Assembly (NCBI GenBank): GCA_964622315.1 | Contig: CAZUOY010000010.1 | Location: 1-47,543 of the forward strand | Length of the DNA stretch: 47,543 nucleotides | From: JAYFNU01 sp964622315 | GTDB taxonomy: Bacteria; Bacillota; Clostridia; Oscillospirales; Ruminococcaceae | Direction of reading: 5' to 3' | Program-made: the position numbers and the translations under genes | Notes under the pieces: generated by a model | What the model was told of the DNA's origin: nothing | The model's database searches: none | The model's input: the letters and a program-made list of their open reading frames with translations, nothing else | Shown: positions 1-7,940 of the stretch, one piece after another | How the letters are laid out: every line of letters begins with the position of its first letter | How positions within the stretch are numbered: position 1 is the first letter of the stretch

Positions 1-607
1 CCTTATGGTGGTCAAGGTGGTTCGGCGCCATATTCGTTACCACCGCGATATCGGGGCTTTTTTTCATTGAAATCAGCTGGAAGGAGGAAAGCTCAACTAC
101 GGCAACGTCGCTCTCGCAAACGCTGTCGATAATCGGCAGAAGCGGGCGTCCGATGTTGCCGCCGAGGTGAACGGTGTAGCCCGCCGCCTCAAGAAACCTT
201 GCGATAAGCGTCGTGGTTGTGGTCTTCCCGTCGCTTCCCGTAACGCCGATAATTTTCGAGGGGCAAAGCTCAAAGAAGGTCTCCATTTCCGAGGTAACAT
301 TTACCCCCGCCTTTACAGCCGCTTGTATTTCGGGCTTTGTGTAATCTATTCCGGGCGTTCTGAAGACGATATCAGCCTCAGAAAGACGTGAGAGATAACC
401 TTGTCCCAAAATGAACGACGCGCCGAGGCTCCTAATCCTTTCGCCGTATTCACCGAGTTCTTCAAAGCTCTTTTTGTCGCAAAGGGTTACATTCGCCCCT
501 TTTTTAAGAAAGCTTTCTATTAGCTGTCTATGGCTTATGCCCGCGCCGAGAAAGAATACTCTTTTCCCGCGAAGGCTTTCGTAGTAGCGTTTTATTTCTT
601 CGGTCAT
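1..607 (-). CDS. murD: UDP-N-acetylmuramoyl-L-alanine--D-glutamate ligase, 3' part missing
   Basis: MurD adds D-glutamate to UDP-MurNAc-L-Ala in the cytoplasmic stage of peptidoglycan synthesis. Reading minus from ATG 607-605 gives 202 residues before the left window edge. The N-terminal Rossmann-like domain (residues ~15-85) is followed by the Mur-ligase ATP-binding loop GVTGSDGKTTTTT at ~121 and a NMAPNHLDHHK segment at ~190, the MurD counterpart of the NxxxDHLDRH motif. The central domain is incomplete and the C-terminal domain is absent only because the window ends. GGAG lies about 14 bases before the ATG, and a well-formed promoter lies upstream (641-669). It is divergent from the ferritin/VIT gene. 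The family assignment is secure; whether other mur genes follow cannot be seen. Confidence 0.93.
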   Translation of the reverse strand, partial: MTEEIKRYYESLRGKRVFFLGAGISHRQLIESFLKKGANVTLCDKKSFEELGEYGERIRSLGASFILGQGYLSRLSEADIVFRTPGIDYTKPEIQAAVKAGVNVTSEMETFFELCPSKIIGVTGSDGKTTTTTLIARFLEAAGYTVHLGGNIGRPLLPIIDSVCESDVAVVELSSFQLISMKKSPDIAVVTNMAPNHLDHHK

Positions 608-640
608 CTGCTTCTTTTCTCCAAAAATTTATTTAAATGT

Positions 641-669
641 ATTATATAACTTTAGTGGCGCAATATCAA
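641..669 (-). promoter_or_regulatory. sigma-A-type promoter for murD
   Basis: On the minus strand there is TTGATA (669-664), a 17-base spacer, and TATAAT (646-641), giving a start near 634 and a leader of about 27 bases before the murD ATG. Spacing and hexamers are near consensus. It is not experimentally confirmed. Confidence 0.7.
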
Positions 670-700
670 TAAAGCCATTCCATTACGCCGCGGATTGCTG

Positions 701-706
701 TATAAT
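701..706 (+). promoter_or_regulatory. possible -10 box for the ferritin/VIT gene
   Basis: TATAAT stands 36 bases before the ATG at 742, with AAAGGAG as the ribosome binding site between them. No convincing -35 is seen at 17-18 bases (TTCCAT at 678-683), so this is a weak call. Confidence 0.35.
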
Positions 707-741
707 TTCAGTATATTCTTTTTTATGAAAGGAGCGACAAA

Positions 742-1614
742 ATGCTTACTCCCGAAACAGAAAAAACGGTGCTTCGCTTTCAGCAAAGCGAGCTTACCGA
801 GCATTATATCTATCAAAGAATAGCGAAAACAGTCAAGAATGAGGCGGACAGAGCAACGCTTATGAAGATAGGCGACGAGGAGCTTCTTCACCATGATATA
901 TGGGCGGCATATACCGAAAAGAAGGTCAGCCCGAAGCGGTTTAAGATGTTCTGGATACCTTTGCTGTCGCGTATTCTCGGCTATACCTTTGCAATAAAGC
1001 TTATGGAAAAGGGCGAAAACGCCGCGAATGACGCCTACGAAAGGATATCCGCTGAAATAAGCATTGCCGAGCAGATATCCAAGGACGAGGAAAGACACGA
1101 GAAACAGCTTCTCGATATGCTGGACGAGGAGAGACTGCAGTATGTCGGCTCGATGGTTTTGGGGCTTAACGACGCTTTGGTGGAGCTTACAGGCACCCTT
1201 GCGGGGCTTTCGCTCGCCCTTCGCGACACAAAGCTAATTGCCCTTTCAGGACTCATCACAGGAATATCGGCAACCCTTTCAATGGCGTCCTCGGAATATC
1301 TGTCCTCAAAGGCGGCGGGCGACGAAAAACCGTTCAAGTCGGCGACCTACACGGGGATAATGTATCTTTTCGCGGTTGCCTGTATGATACTTCCCTACCT
1401 TCTTTTCCCCGCCGAACAATTCCTTTGGGCGCTATTTACAATGCTTGCGATTGTTGTTCTCATTATCTTAGTGTTCAACTATTACCTTTCTGTAGCTAAG
1501 GACCTTAACTTTAAAAAGCGCTTTTTTGAAATGGCAGGCATAAGCCTTTCGGTCGCGGCGCTCTCCTTCGTAATAGGGCTTCTCGCAAAGCAGCTCTTGG
1601 GAATTGACATATGA
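742..1614 (+). CDS. ferritin-like domain fused to VIT1/CCC1 membrane transporter
   Basis: 290 residues. Residues 1-130 form a rubrerythrin-like helical domain with candidate metal ligands: E in SELTEHYIY (~15-24), EELLHH (~45-50) and DEERHEKQ (~115-122). Residues ~133-290 are the VIT1/CCC1 membrane domain, starting with GSMVLGLNDALVELTG and containing four to five hydrophobic segments. Members of this fused class (for example MbfA) export or sequester iron/manganese across the cytoplasmic membrane; that role is known from the family, not shown here. GAAAGGAG precedes the ATG. The stop overlaps the GNAT start as ATGA, so the two are translationally coupled. The cognate metal is not predictable from sequence. 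Confidence 0.85.
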   Translation: MLTPETEKTVLRFQQSELTEHYIYQRIAKTVKNEADRATLMKIGDEELLHHDIWAAYTEKKVSPKRFKMFWIPLLSRILGYTFAIKLMEKGENAANDAYERISAEISIAEQISKDEERHEKQLLDMLDEERLQYVGSMVLGLNDALVELTGTLAGLSLALRDTKLIALSGLITGISATLSMASSEYLSSKAAGDEKPFKSATYTGIMYLFAVACMILPYLLFPAEQFLWALFTMLAIVVLIILVFNYYLSVAKDLNFKKRFFEMAGISLSVAALSFVIGLLAKQLLGIDI

Positions 1615-2159
1615 TTGTCGAAGAAAGGCGTTTTACGTTAAAAGACGGCCATGAATGCTTGCTTCGCAGTCCGCGTCCCGACGAGGCGGCGGAGTTTATT
1701 AAATATCTTGCCGAAACCTCGGGCGAAACCGACTTTATGGTGCGCTACCCAGACGAGGTAGAAACAAACATCGAATATGAACGTGAAAAGCTCGCGAAGC
1801 TGTGCGAGGACGAAAGAAGCTTTATGATTGCCGCTTACGTTGACGGCAAGCTTGCAGGAAACTGCGGCGCAAGCGCAATGGGCTTTCAGCGTAAAATACG
1901 TCACCGAGCCACCTTCGGGATTTCTATTTACAAGTGGGCGTGGGGCTTGGGGCTCGGAACTTTGCTTGTGGGTGAGCTTTTGGCTCAGGCGAAAAGAAAT
2001 GGCTTTGAGCAGGTGGAGCTGGACGTGGTAAGCGTTAACGAAAGAGCGCGCGCACTATATAAAAAGATGGGCTTTGTTGAGTACGGAGTTCGCCGACATT
2101 GCTTTAAGCTGGATAACGGCAGATACTATGACCTTGTTATGATGATGAAGACGCTTTAA
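1611..2159 (+). CDS. GNAT-family N-acetyltransferase
   Basis: 182 residues with the GNAT fold. The acetyl-CoA pyrophosphate-binding region around KWAWGLGLGTLL (residues ~104-115, a variant of Q/RxxGxG/A) is followed by ELDVVSVNERARALYKKMGF (~140-160), the typical beta5/alpha4 segment with the A-x-x-L-Y-x-K-x-G-F signature of RimI/RimJ-like enzymes. The start overlaps the stop of the upstream ferritin/VIT gene, so they form a two-gene operon ending in the hairpin at 2167. The substrate is unknown; small-molecule amine or protein N-terminal acetylation are both possible. Family call is firm, function open. Confidence 0.85.
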   Translation: MIVEERRFTLKDGHECLLRSPRPDEAAEFIKYLAETSGETDFMVRYPDEVETNIEYEREKLAKLCEDERSFMIAAYVDGKLAGNCGASAMGFQRKIRHRATFGISIYKWAWGLGLGTLLVGELLAQAKRNGFEQVELDVVSVNERARALYKKMGFVEYGVRRHCFKLDNGRYYDLVMMMKTL

Positions 2160-2166
2160 CAACAAA

Positions 2167-2194
2167 GCCCGTGCGCTTTCGCGCACGGGCTTTT
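2167..2194. terminator. bidirectional intrinsic terminator
   Basis: A perfect 10-bp stem (GCCCGTGCGC with its complement) has a TTTC loop, followed by TTTT on the plus strand and preceded by AAA, which reads as TTT on the minus strand. It lies between the convergent GNAT gene (stop 2159) and clpE (stop 2203) and can serve both. Confidence 0.85.
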
Positions 2195-2202
2195 CTTTAT
2201 AC

Positions 2203-4482
2203 TTAGTCTTTCGCGTTAACGACTATCTCGCCGTCCTTCGCGGTTATCTCTATGCCCTTCGGCGTGTTCTCACTGCGCTCAACAAGCACAGAGGCAACCT
2301 TGTCCTCAACCTGTTTTCTTATAGTGCGGCGAAGGTCACGCGCACCGAATTTTCCGTTTTCGGAAAGCTTTGTTAGCGCCGAAAGCGCCTCGTCGTCATA
2401 GGAAAGTGTAATAAACTTTTCCAACAGCGGTTCGCGCATTTCTTCAAGCATTAGAGCGGCTATCTGCTTCATGCTTTCCTCGGAAAGCGGCTTAAATACA
2501 ACCACCTCGTCCACACGGGCGAGAAATTCGGGACGTAAGAAGTCGGAAAGCGCCTTTAAGGTCTTTTCCGCGCTCATTTCGCCGAGCGTCATACCGAAGC
2601 CCGCAAGACCTGTTTTGTCTGAGGAACCGGCGTTGCTGGTCATACAGATAACGGTGTTTTCGAAGTTCACCGTTCTGCCCTGTCCGTCTGTTACGCGCCC
2701 TTCGTCAAGAATCTGCAACAGGATATTCATAACGTCGGGGTGCGCCTTTTCTATCTCGTCAAAAAGCACCACGCTGTAGGGACGGCGGCGCACCTTTTCG
2801 GTGAGCTGTCCCGCCTCGTCGTAACCGACATAGCCCGGAGGCGAGCCGATAAGTCTCGCAACGGTATGCTTCTCCATATATTCCGACATATCGAGCCTGA
2901 TTAGCGGCTCTACTCCATCGAAAAGCTCACTTGCAAGCACCTTGACAAGCTCGGTCTTTCCGACGCCCGTAGGCCCCACAAAGATAAACGAAGCCGGTCT
3001 GCGTCGTTTTGAAAGCCCTACACGTGTCCGCTTTATTGCGTCCGCAACCGCCTTTACCGCCTCGTCCTGACCGATAATGCGTTTTTTCATGGCTTCCTCA
3101 AGCCCGTCTATCTTTTTATATTCGCTTTGCTTAATCTTGTTCGCGGGAATACCCGTCCAAAGCTCTATTACCTTGCTAAGGTCGTCTGTCGTGACCTCAA
3201 GGTTCTCCACCGTGCCGCGAAGCTCCTCCATACGGCTTTCGTATTTAAGCCTCTCGCTTTTTAAGTTCGCGACCCTCTCGTAGTCGGTGGAATCCGCCGC
3301 TTTTTCCTCAAGCTCTCTCTCGTTTGCCGCGACCTTTTGAAGCTTCTTAGTTAGCTCCTCGTACTCCGCAAGCTCCTTGCTGCGAAGCGCACAGCAAGCC
3401 GCCGCCTCGTCAAGCAGGTCTATCGCCTTATCGGGCAGAAAACGGTCGGAAATGTATCGCTCTGAGAGCGCAACGACAAGCTCCACCGTCGCGTCGGAAA
3501 CCTTAACGTGGTGGTAGTTTTCGTAATACTCTTTTATTCCCTTGAGCATCTCAACGGTATCGGGAATAGATGGCTCCTCTACCTTGACGGGCTGAAAACG
3601 CCGTTCAAGCGCTTGGTCCTTTTCGATATATTTCCTGTATTCCGCGAAGGTGGTCGCTCCAATAACCTGAATTTCGCCACGGGAAAGCGCGGGCTTCAAA
3701 ATGTTCGCCGCGCTCATAGCTCCGTCAGCGTCTCCGGCGCCCGTGAGGTTATGCACCTCATCTATAAACAGTATGATATTACCCTCAGCCTTAACCTCGT
3801 TGACAAGCCCCTTTACGCGGCTTTCAAACTGTCCGCGAAACTGGGTGCCGGCAACGAGCGCCGTGAGGTCAAGAAGATAGACCTCCTTATCGAGCATACG
3901 CGCGGGAACGTCGCCCTTCGCAATACGAAGCGCTATGCCCTCGGCTATCGCAGTCTTTCCGACACCCGCCTCGCCTATAAGACAAGGGTTGTTCTTCTGG
4001 CGGCGCGAGAGAATCTGAATAGTGCGGTAAATCTCCTTGTCGCGTCCGATTATACGGTCAAGCTTTCCGTCACGCGCCTTCTGCGAAAGGTTTTCGCAAT
4101 AGGTGTCAAGGAATTTCCGTTTGCCGCCGTCCGCGCCGTTCGCCTGCTGTTTCTTTTTATCGCGCGGGTTCTTTCTTTCCTTTTCCTGTCTTCCGTTTTC
4201 ACCCATTCCGCCGAATATATTGGGAAACGCAGGTGAGCCGCCGACCTCAAAGTCGCCGTTCTCGCCGCCCTCCTCGCCTTCGCTTCCGGGCATCATAAAC
4301 TGCTCGGAAAAAGCCTCAAGCTCCTCGTCGCCGATTCCGAACCTTTTCATAAGGTCGTCTATCGGCTTAAGCCCGAGCTCCTTCGCACAGACAAGGCAAA
4401 GTCCCTCATTTATCGTCTTTTCTCCCTCCTGCCGCGTCATAAACACAACTGCAGGGCGCTTTTTGCAACGGGTACAAATCAT
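2203..4482 (-). CDS. clpE: ClpE-like AAA+ ATPase of the Clp protease
   Basis: 759 residues, a class I Hsp100 unfoldase expected to feed substrates to ClpP. The N-terminus is a zinc finger with CxxC pairs at 3/6 and 29/32, followed by an acidic linker (~60-100), as in ClpE rather than ClpC, which has a double Clp-N repeat. AAA domain D1 has Walker A GEAGVGKTA (~170) and FIDEVHN; a coiled middle insert lies at ~370-450. D2 has Walker A GPTGVGKTE (~500) and LFDEIEKAHPD. LAGFGM after D2 Walker B fits the ClpP-docking loop. It is last in the ruvC-to-clpE operon, 17 bases after cvpA. In Firmicutes clpE is often CtsR-controlled, but no CtsR operator is seen here. clpE versus another clpC-like paralogue is a judgement based on the zinc finger. 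Confidence 0.88.
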   Translation of the reverse strand: MICTRCKKRPAVVFMTRQEGEKTINEGLCLVCAKELGLKPIDDLMKRFGIGDEELEAFSEQFMMPGSEGEEGGENGDFEVGGSPAFPNIFGGMGENGRQEKERKNPRDKKKQQANGADGGKRKFLDTYCENLSQKARDGKLDRIIGRDKEIYRTIQILSRRQKNNPCLIGEAGVGKTAIAEGIALRIAKGDVPARMLDKEVYLLDLTALVAGTQFRGQFESRVKGLVNEVKAEGNIILFIDEVHNLTGAGDADGAMSAANILKPALSRGEIQVIGATTFAEYRKYIEKDQALERRFQPVKVEEPSIPDTVEMLKGIKEYYENYHHVKVSDATVELVVALSERYISDRFLPDKAIDLLDEAAACCALRSKELAEYEELTKKLQKVAANERELEEKAADSTDYERVANLKSERLKYESRMEELRGTVENLEVTTDDLSKVIELWTGIPANKIKQSEYKKIDGLEEAMKKRIIGQDEAVKAVADAIKRTRVGLSKRRRPASFIFVGPTGVGKTELVKVLASELFDGVEPLIRLDMSEYMEKHTVARLIGSPPGYVGYDEAGQLTEKVRRRPYSVVLFDEIEKAHPDVMNILLQILDEGRVTDGQGRTVNFENTVICMTSNAGSSDKTGLAGFGMTLGEMSAEKTLKALSDFLRPEFLARVDEVVVFKPLSEESMKQIAALMLEEMREPLLEKFITLSYDDEALSALTKLSENGKFGARDLRRTIRKQVEDKVASVLVERSENTPKGIEITAKDGEIVVNAKD

Positions 4483-4499
4483 AGTTTACCTCTGTTATG

Positions 4500-5213
4500 T
4501 TATATTGTTTGCTCTTTTGTAAGAATAATACCGCTGTCTATCGCCGCTTGAACGGGGTTGAAATTATAGAGAAGCGAGAATAGCTTGGAATCGTTAATAA
4601 GGTCGCTGTTTAGCCACAACAGCTCGTCACCCGTAAGCTTCACGGTAATAGCCGCGATAGCTACGAATATGTAGCAGACAACCGCTCCCTCGACAAGGCC
4701 CAAAACTCCGCCGAAAATGCGGTTAACCGTGCCGACTACGGGTAGCTTGTTAAGCCCCTTGAAAAGGCGGGAAACAAGCTTGATAACCAAAAGGAGCAGC
4801 GCGAAAAGAATAACAAAGACTATCGTGCGAATTATAGCCTGAACGGGAGCCGCGAGCGTGTTGTTAACGAATTTTTCGCCAAGCTTCGCCGCTTCGTCGG
4901 GGGTAACTGTCGCATAGCTTGCTATCTCGCTTCCGAGGTCACCGAGCTTTTCCCAGAACGAGCCGCCTGAAAACACGGTTCCGTCCACGGTGGAGGTTAT
5001 CCTTTCTGAAACCTGCGTGATAATCTTTTGCTTTACGAACTGTTCGTAAATCCAACCAGTCAGCGGTGCGCTTAGAATCCACGCCGCAAGCAGAGCAACC
5101 GCGAAGCCGACTATGCGAAGAAGCTCGGAAATAAGCCCCCTTCTCCAGCCGATAATAAAAAATACAATAAAAACGCCGACTACCAATAAATCAAGAACCA
5201 CTGATGTTGCCAT
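4500..5213 (-). CDS. CvpA family membrane protein
   Basis: 237 residues. The opening TSVVLDLLVVGVFIVFFIIG then WRRGLISELLRIVGF matches the CvpA family (colicin V production protein), with four predicted membrane helices at about residues 8-27, 32-50, 110-140 and 150-190. A GLNKLPVVGTVNRIFGGVLG segment before the last helix is typical. Family members are inner-membrane proteins of uncertain role linked to envelope homeostasis. It sits between the DUF5711 gene and clpE with short gaps, so it is co-transcribed. Confidence 0.85.
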   Translation of the reverse strand: MATSVVLDLLVVGVFIVFFIIGWRRGLISELLRIVGFAVALLAAWILSAPLTGWIYEQFVKQKIITQVSERITSTVDGTVFSGGSFWEKLGDLGSEIASYATVTPDEAAKLGEKFVNNTLAAPVQAIIRTIVFVILFALLLLVIKLVSRLFKGLNKLPVVGTVNRIFGGVLGLVEGAVVCYIFVAIAAITVKLTGDELLWLNSDLINDSKLFSLLYNFNPVQAAIDSGIILTKEQTI

Positions 5214-5228
5214 TTCTTTTTCCTCCTA

Positions 5229-6383
5229 CTACTGTTTTACAGTCTTTTCTATTCTGTCGGGCAGAACGCTGAGTATACGCCCGCAAACCACAAGCCGCAA
5301 CGCCTCGCCGTCAGCCGCATAGGTTGAAACCACCTCGCCGCTCATGCCGTACCGCGTTACTCTGCCGTCGCCCAGGATATAAACGCCCGAGCCGTTTATG
5401 TAAACGTCGCGCACCTCGCCGACCGATTGAGCCGTGAACTTTTCGTCCAACGCTCCGCCGAACACCATAAGGGTGTTAATTGCGGGGCGGTGATTGTCTC
5501 CAAAGCAGAGCGCAACATTTCTTCCCTCGTCGCGCGTTGCGAACAAAAGCGGTGAATCTCCGTATGTATGAGTCTCTTTTATTTCGCCCTTCGCCGTTAT
5601 TACTACCGTCTGTTCGTCGGTAACCACCGTGATGTATCCGTTAGAGTCATACCATAGCTTCACGGCAAGTCCTTTTACGTCGCAGACAAAAAGCTCCTTG
5701 GCGGCGCCGACATCTATAGCTGTCACTGTGGTAATAAGCTCACCGTTCGTGCTGCCGAGCGACGCCACAGCCGCCTTATCGCCCATATCCTGCATTTCGA
5801 CACACAGCGGAAAGCCCTTGCTTCCGTACCAGGTCATCAGCTTTTCATACTTGCCGTTCTTAAACACCTCAAGCTGTGAGAGATACCGCTCGCCCGTGGT
5901 AAGCACCGCGAGCGTTCCGTAATCGGAAAGGTCTGCGGCAACTATCGTGTTCTCGGTTTTAACCGCCGCGATACTCCGCGTTCTATTATAAACGTTTATC
6001 TCCTTGCCGCCCGAGTTGAAGACCGCTATCCTGTTGCCGCTTGCAGTTATGAGAGGCGAAACATAGCCATGCTCAACGCTTTCAAGCAAGCCGCCGCGGT
6101 TGGAATAAACCAACAGCTCCTTCTCGGTTAGCACCGCGTAGGATAGTGAAAGCTGTTCCACCTGCAAGGGGTGTGACTCGCTCATCTCCACGGGATAGCT
6201 TTTTGAAGCGCAGAACACGGTGCTAAAAAAATCGCCGATATCCTTGAAGGTGGTTTTTGTTATTGTGTTCGCGAGAACCACCGCGATAAGTATGAGCACG
6301 AGCGCCGCGAGAAACCAGCCCGTACGCCGTCTTCTCACCTTTTTTATCCGCTCTTTTCGCGCCTTGGTTATTTCGTCTTCCAT
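5229..6383 (-). CDS. DUF5711-like single-pass membrane protein
   Basis: 384 residues. A basic cytoplasmic N-terminus (KARKERIKKVRRRR) leads into one membrane helix at ~24-42. The remaining ~340 residues are extracytoplasmic and made of short repeated beta segments (ELLVYSNRGG, NRIAVFNSGGKEINVYNR, GTLAVLTTGERYLSQLEVF) suggestive of a beta-propeller. I recognise the general pattern of DUF5711, a Firmicute family of unknown function often near cvpA and division or envelope genes, but cannot confirm it without a profile search. Its ATG overlaps the truA stop region, so it is part of the operon. No catalytic motif is seen. Confidence 0.7.
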   Translation of the reverse strand: MEDEITKARKERIKKVRRRRTGWFLAALVLILIAVVLANTITKTTFKDIGDFFSTVFCASKSYPVEMSESHPLQVEQLSLSYAVLTEKELLVYSNRGGLLESVEHGYVSPLITASGNRIAVFNSGGKEINVYNRTRSIAAVKTENTIVAADLSDYGTLAVLTTGERYLSQLEVFKNGKYEKLMTWYGSKGFPLCVEMQDMGDKAAVASLGSTNGELITTVTAIDVGAAKELFVCDVKGLAVKLWYDSNGYITVVTDEQTVVITAKGEIKETHTYGDSPLLFATRDEGRNVALCFGDNHRPAINTLMVFGGALDEKFTAQSVGEVRDVYINGSGVYILGDGRVTRYGMSGEVVSTYAADGEALRLVVCGRILSVLPDRIEKTVKQ

Positions 6384-7126
6384 TAAAGCTCCTCGTAGCG
6401 TATATCGTCAAGATAAAGCCCGCAAGCGGGCGCAGTGGCGCAGACGTTGAGTCTTTCGCCGCTCAATAAAATCTGTTCTATGTCGAGCCTTGTCAGCTTA
6501 CCACGCGCTACGTTCAAAAGGGTGCCAACCATAATTCTTACCATATTATATAAAAATCCGTCGGCGGAAACCGAAAAGGTAACAAGGCTTCCCTCTCGCG
6601 TCACGGAAAAATCATTTACCGTTCTAACGGTGCTTTCCGCGTCGGTCTTTATTGAGCAAAAGCCGCGGAAATCGTGCTTTCCGACAAAAGCCTGCGCCGC
6701 GCTGTTTAAGGCGGCGGCGTCAATGGGGACGGGAAAACGAAGCGCCCTGCCCTCAAGAAACGGGTCCATTATATGAGAATTATAAACTAAATATATGTAC
6801 TTTTTTGAAACAGCTGAGTATCGCGCGTGAAAGTCTTGCGGCACCTCTTGCGCTGTTACCGCGCGGATATCAAGCGGCAGACTGTCGTTAAGCGCAAGCG
6901 GAAGCTTAGCCGCGCTTATCTGCGCGTCGGTTTTGAAGCTTATGCAAAACATATTCGCGTGTACACCCGAATCGGTACGCGAGCAACACTTTATGTCGGG
7001 CTGCGTTCCCAAGACCGCCAAGAGCGCTCTTTGAAACTCGCCTTGAATGGTCGGCGCGTTCTTCTGTATTTGAGAACCGCCGTAGTTTGTACCGATGAAC
7101 TTAAGCGTAACAAGGTAGTTAGGAAT
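6383..7126 (-). CDS. truA: tRNA pseudouridine(38-40) synthase, probable ATT start
   Basis: TruA isomerises U38-U40 in the tRNA anticodon arm. The catalytic aspartate motif CCSRTDSGVHA is present, as are FHARYSAVSKKYIYLVYN and FLYNMVRIMVGTLL near the C-terminus. The usual family N-terminus (NYLVTLKFIGTNYGGSQIQK) is encoded upstream of the first TTG at 7021, but no ATG, GTG or TTG precedes it in frame before a stop at 7135-7133. The likely start is ATT 7126-7124, with GGCGGTGA (7140-7133) as ribosome binding site six bases before it. This gives 247 residues, the normal TruA length. It begins one base after the ecfT stop. A one-base assembly error that removed an ATG is the alternative. Confidence 0.88.
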   Translation of the reverse strand: MPNYLVTLKFIGTNYGGSQIQKNAPTIQGEFQRALLAVLGTQPDIKCCSRTDSGVHANMFCISFKTDAQISAAKLPLALNDSLPLDIRAVTAQEVPQDFHARYSAVSKKYIYLVYNSHIMDPFLEGRALRFPVPIDAAALNSAAQAFVGKHDFRGFCSIKTDAESTVRTVNDFSVTREGSLVTFSVSADGFLYNMVRIMVGTLLNVARGKLTRLDIEQILLSGERLNVCATAPACGLYLDDIRYEEL

Positions 7127-7127
7127 T

Positions 7128-7940
7128 TCAAATCACCGCCGTAAAGAAAGAGTTGGTAAGCACCACCGCGGCGAAAACAGCCGCAAAGATAACGAACGCG
7201 ATAAGGTCACACCATTTAAAATGAAGCTGTTTCAGTCTCGTTCTGCCCTCGCCGCCGCGGTAGCAACGACACTCCATAGCCATAGCAAGCTCGTCCGCGC
7301 GGCGGAAGGAGGAGATAAAAAGTGGAACAAGAATTGGCGTAAGCGAGCGCACCCGCTCGGTGAAGCGTCCCGTGTCAAGAGTCGCGCCGCGGGATTTCTG
7401 CGCCGCCATAATCTTATCGGTTTCTTCAATTAGCACGGGAATAAAGCGCAGTGCTATCGTCATCATCATAGCAAGCTCGTGAACGGGAAGCTTGAAGACG
7501 CGAAGCGGCTTTAATAGGCTTTCAATCGCGTCGGTAAGCTCGATAGGTGAGGTCGTGTAGGTCAAAAGCGACGAACCCGCGATTAAGCAGATAATGCGAA
7601 GGGATATCATTGCGGAAAAGTATAGTCCCTCGCGTGTAATGTTGAATATCCACCATGAAAACACCGTTTCGCCCGTGACGAAGAAAAGGTTAAGCACCGA
7701 TGTGAAGATAACAATAGGAAGAATCGGCTTAATGCTCCTTAATGCCATAAGCACAGGCACTCGCGCTATAACAAACAGCACCGCCACAAAAAGAATTGTC
7801 AGAAAAACGCCGATAAAATTATTCGTGGAAAAGAGCATCACTATAAGCGCTACGGTTAGAAGAATCTTTAACCGAGGGTCAAGGGCATGTATAGCGGATT
7901 TTTGGAAAAGGTACTGACCGAAGGTGATGTCCTTTAACAT
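7128..7940 (-). CDS. ecfT: energy-coupling factor transporter transmembrane protein EcfT
   Basis: 270 residues. EcfT is the membrane scaffold that couples the two ATPases to exchangeable substrate-binding S components for vitamin uptake. The N-terminus GQYLFQKSAIHALDPRLKIL is characteristic; helices occur at ~28-70, 105-130 and ~240-265. The cytoplasmic coupling helices carry AQKSRGA (~185) and CRCYRGGEG (~222), the two short Arg-Gly motifs that contact the ATPases. It follows ecfA2 directly and precedes truA, the common Firmicute order ecfA1-ecfA2-ecfT-truA. No S component is encoded in the window, as expected for group II ECF systems. Confidence 0.93.
   Translation of the reverse strand: MLKDITFGQYLFQKSAIHALDPRLKILLTVALIVMLFSTNNFIGVFLTILFVAVLFVIARVPVLMALRSIKPILPIVIFTSVLNLFFVTGETVFSWWIFNITREGLYFSAMISLRIICLIAGSSLLTYTTSPIELTDAIESLLKPLRVFKLPVHELAMMMTIALRFIPVLIEETDKIMAAQKSRGATLDTGRFTERVRSLTPILVPLFISSFRRADELAMAMECRCYRGGEGRTRLKQLHFKWCDLIAFVIFAAVFAAVVLTNSFFTAVI

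Noticed and set aside
3508..4236. 242-residue open frame on the plus strand inside clpE
   Set aside because: Antisense shadow of the clpE coding sequence; no ribosome binding site and no recognisable protein pattern.
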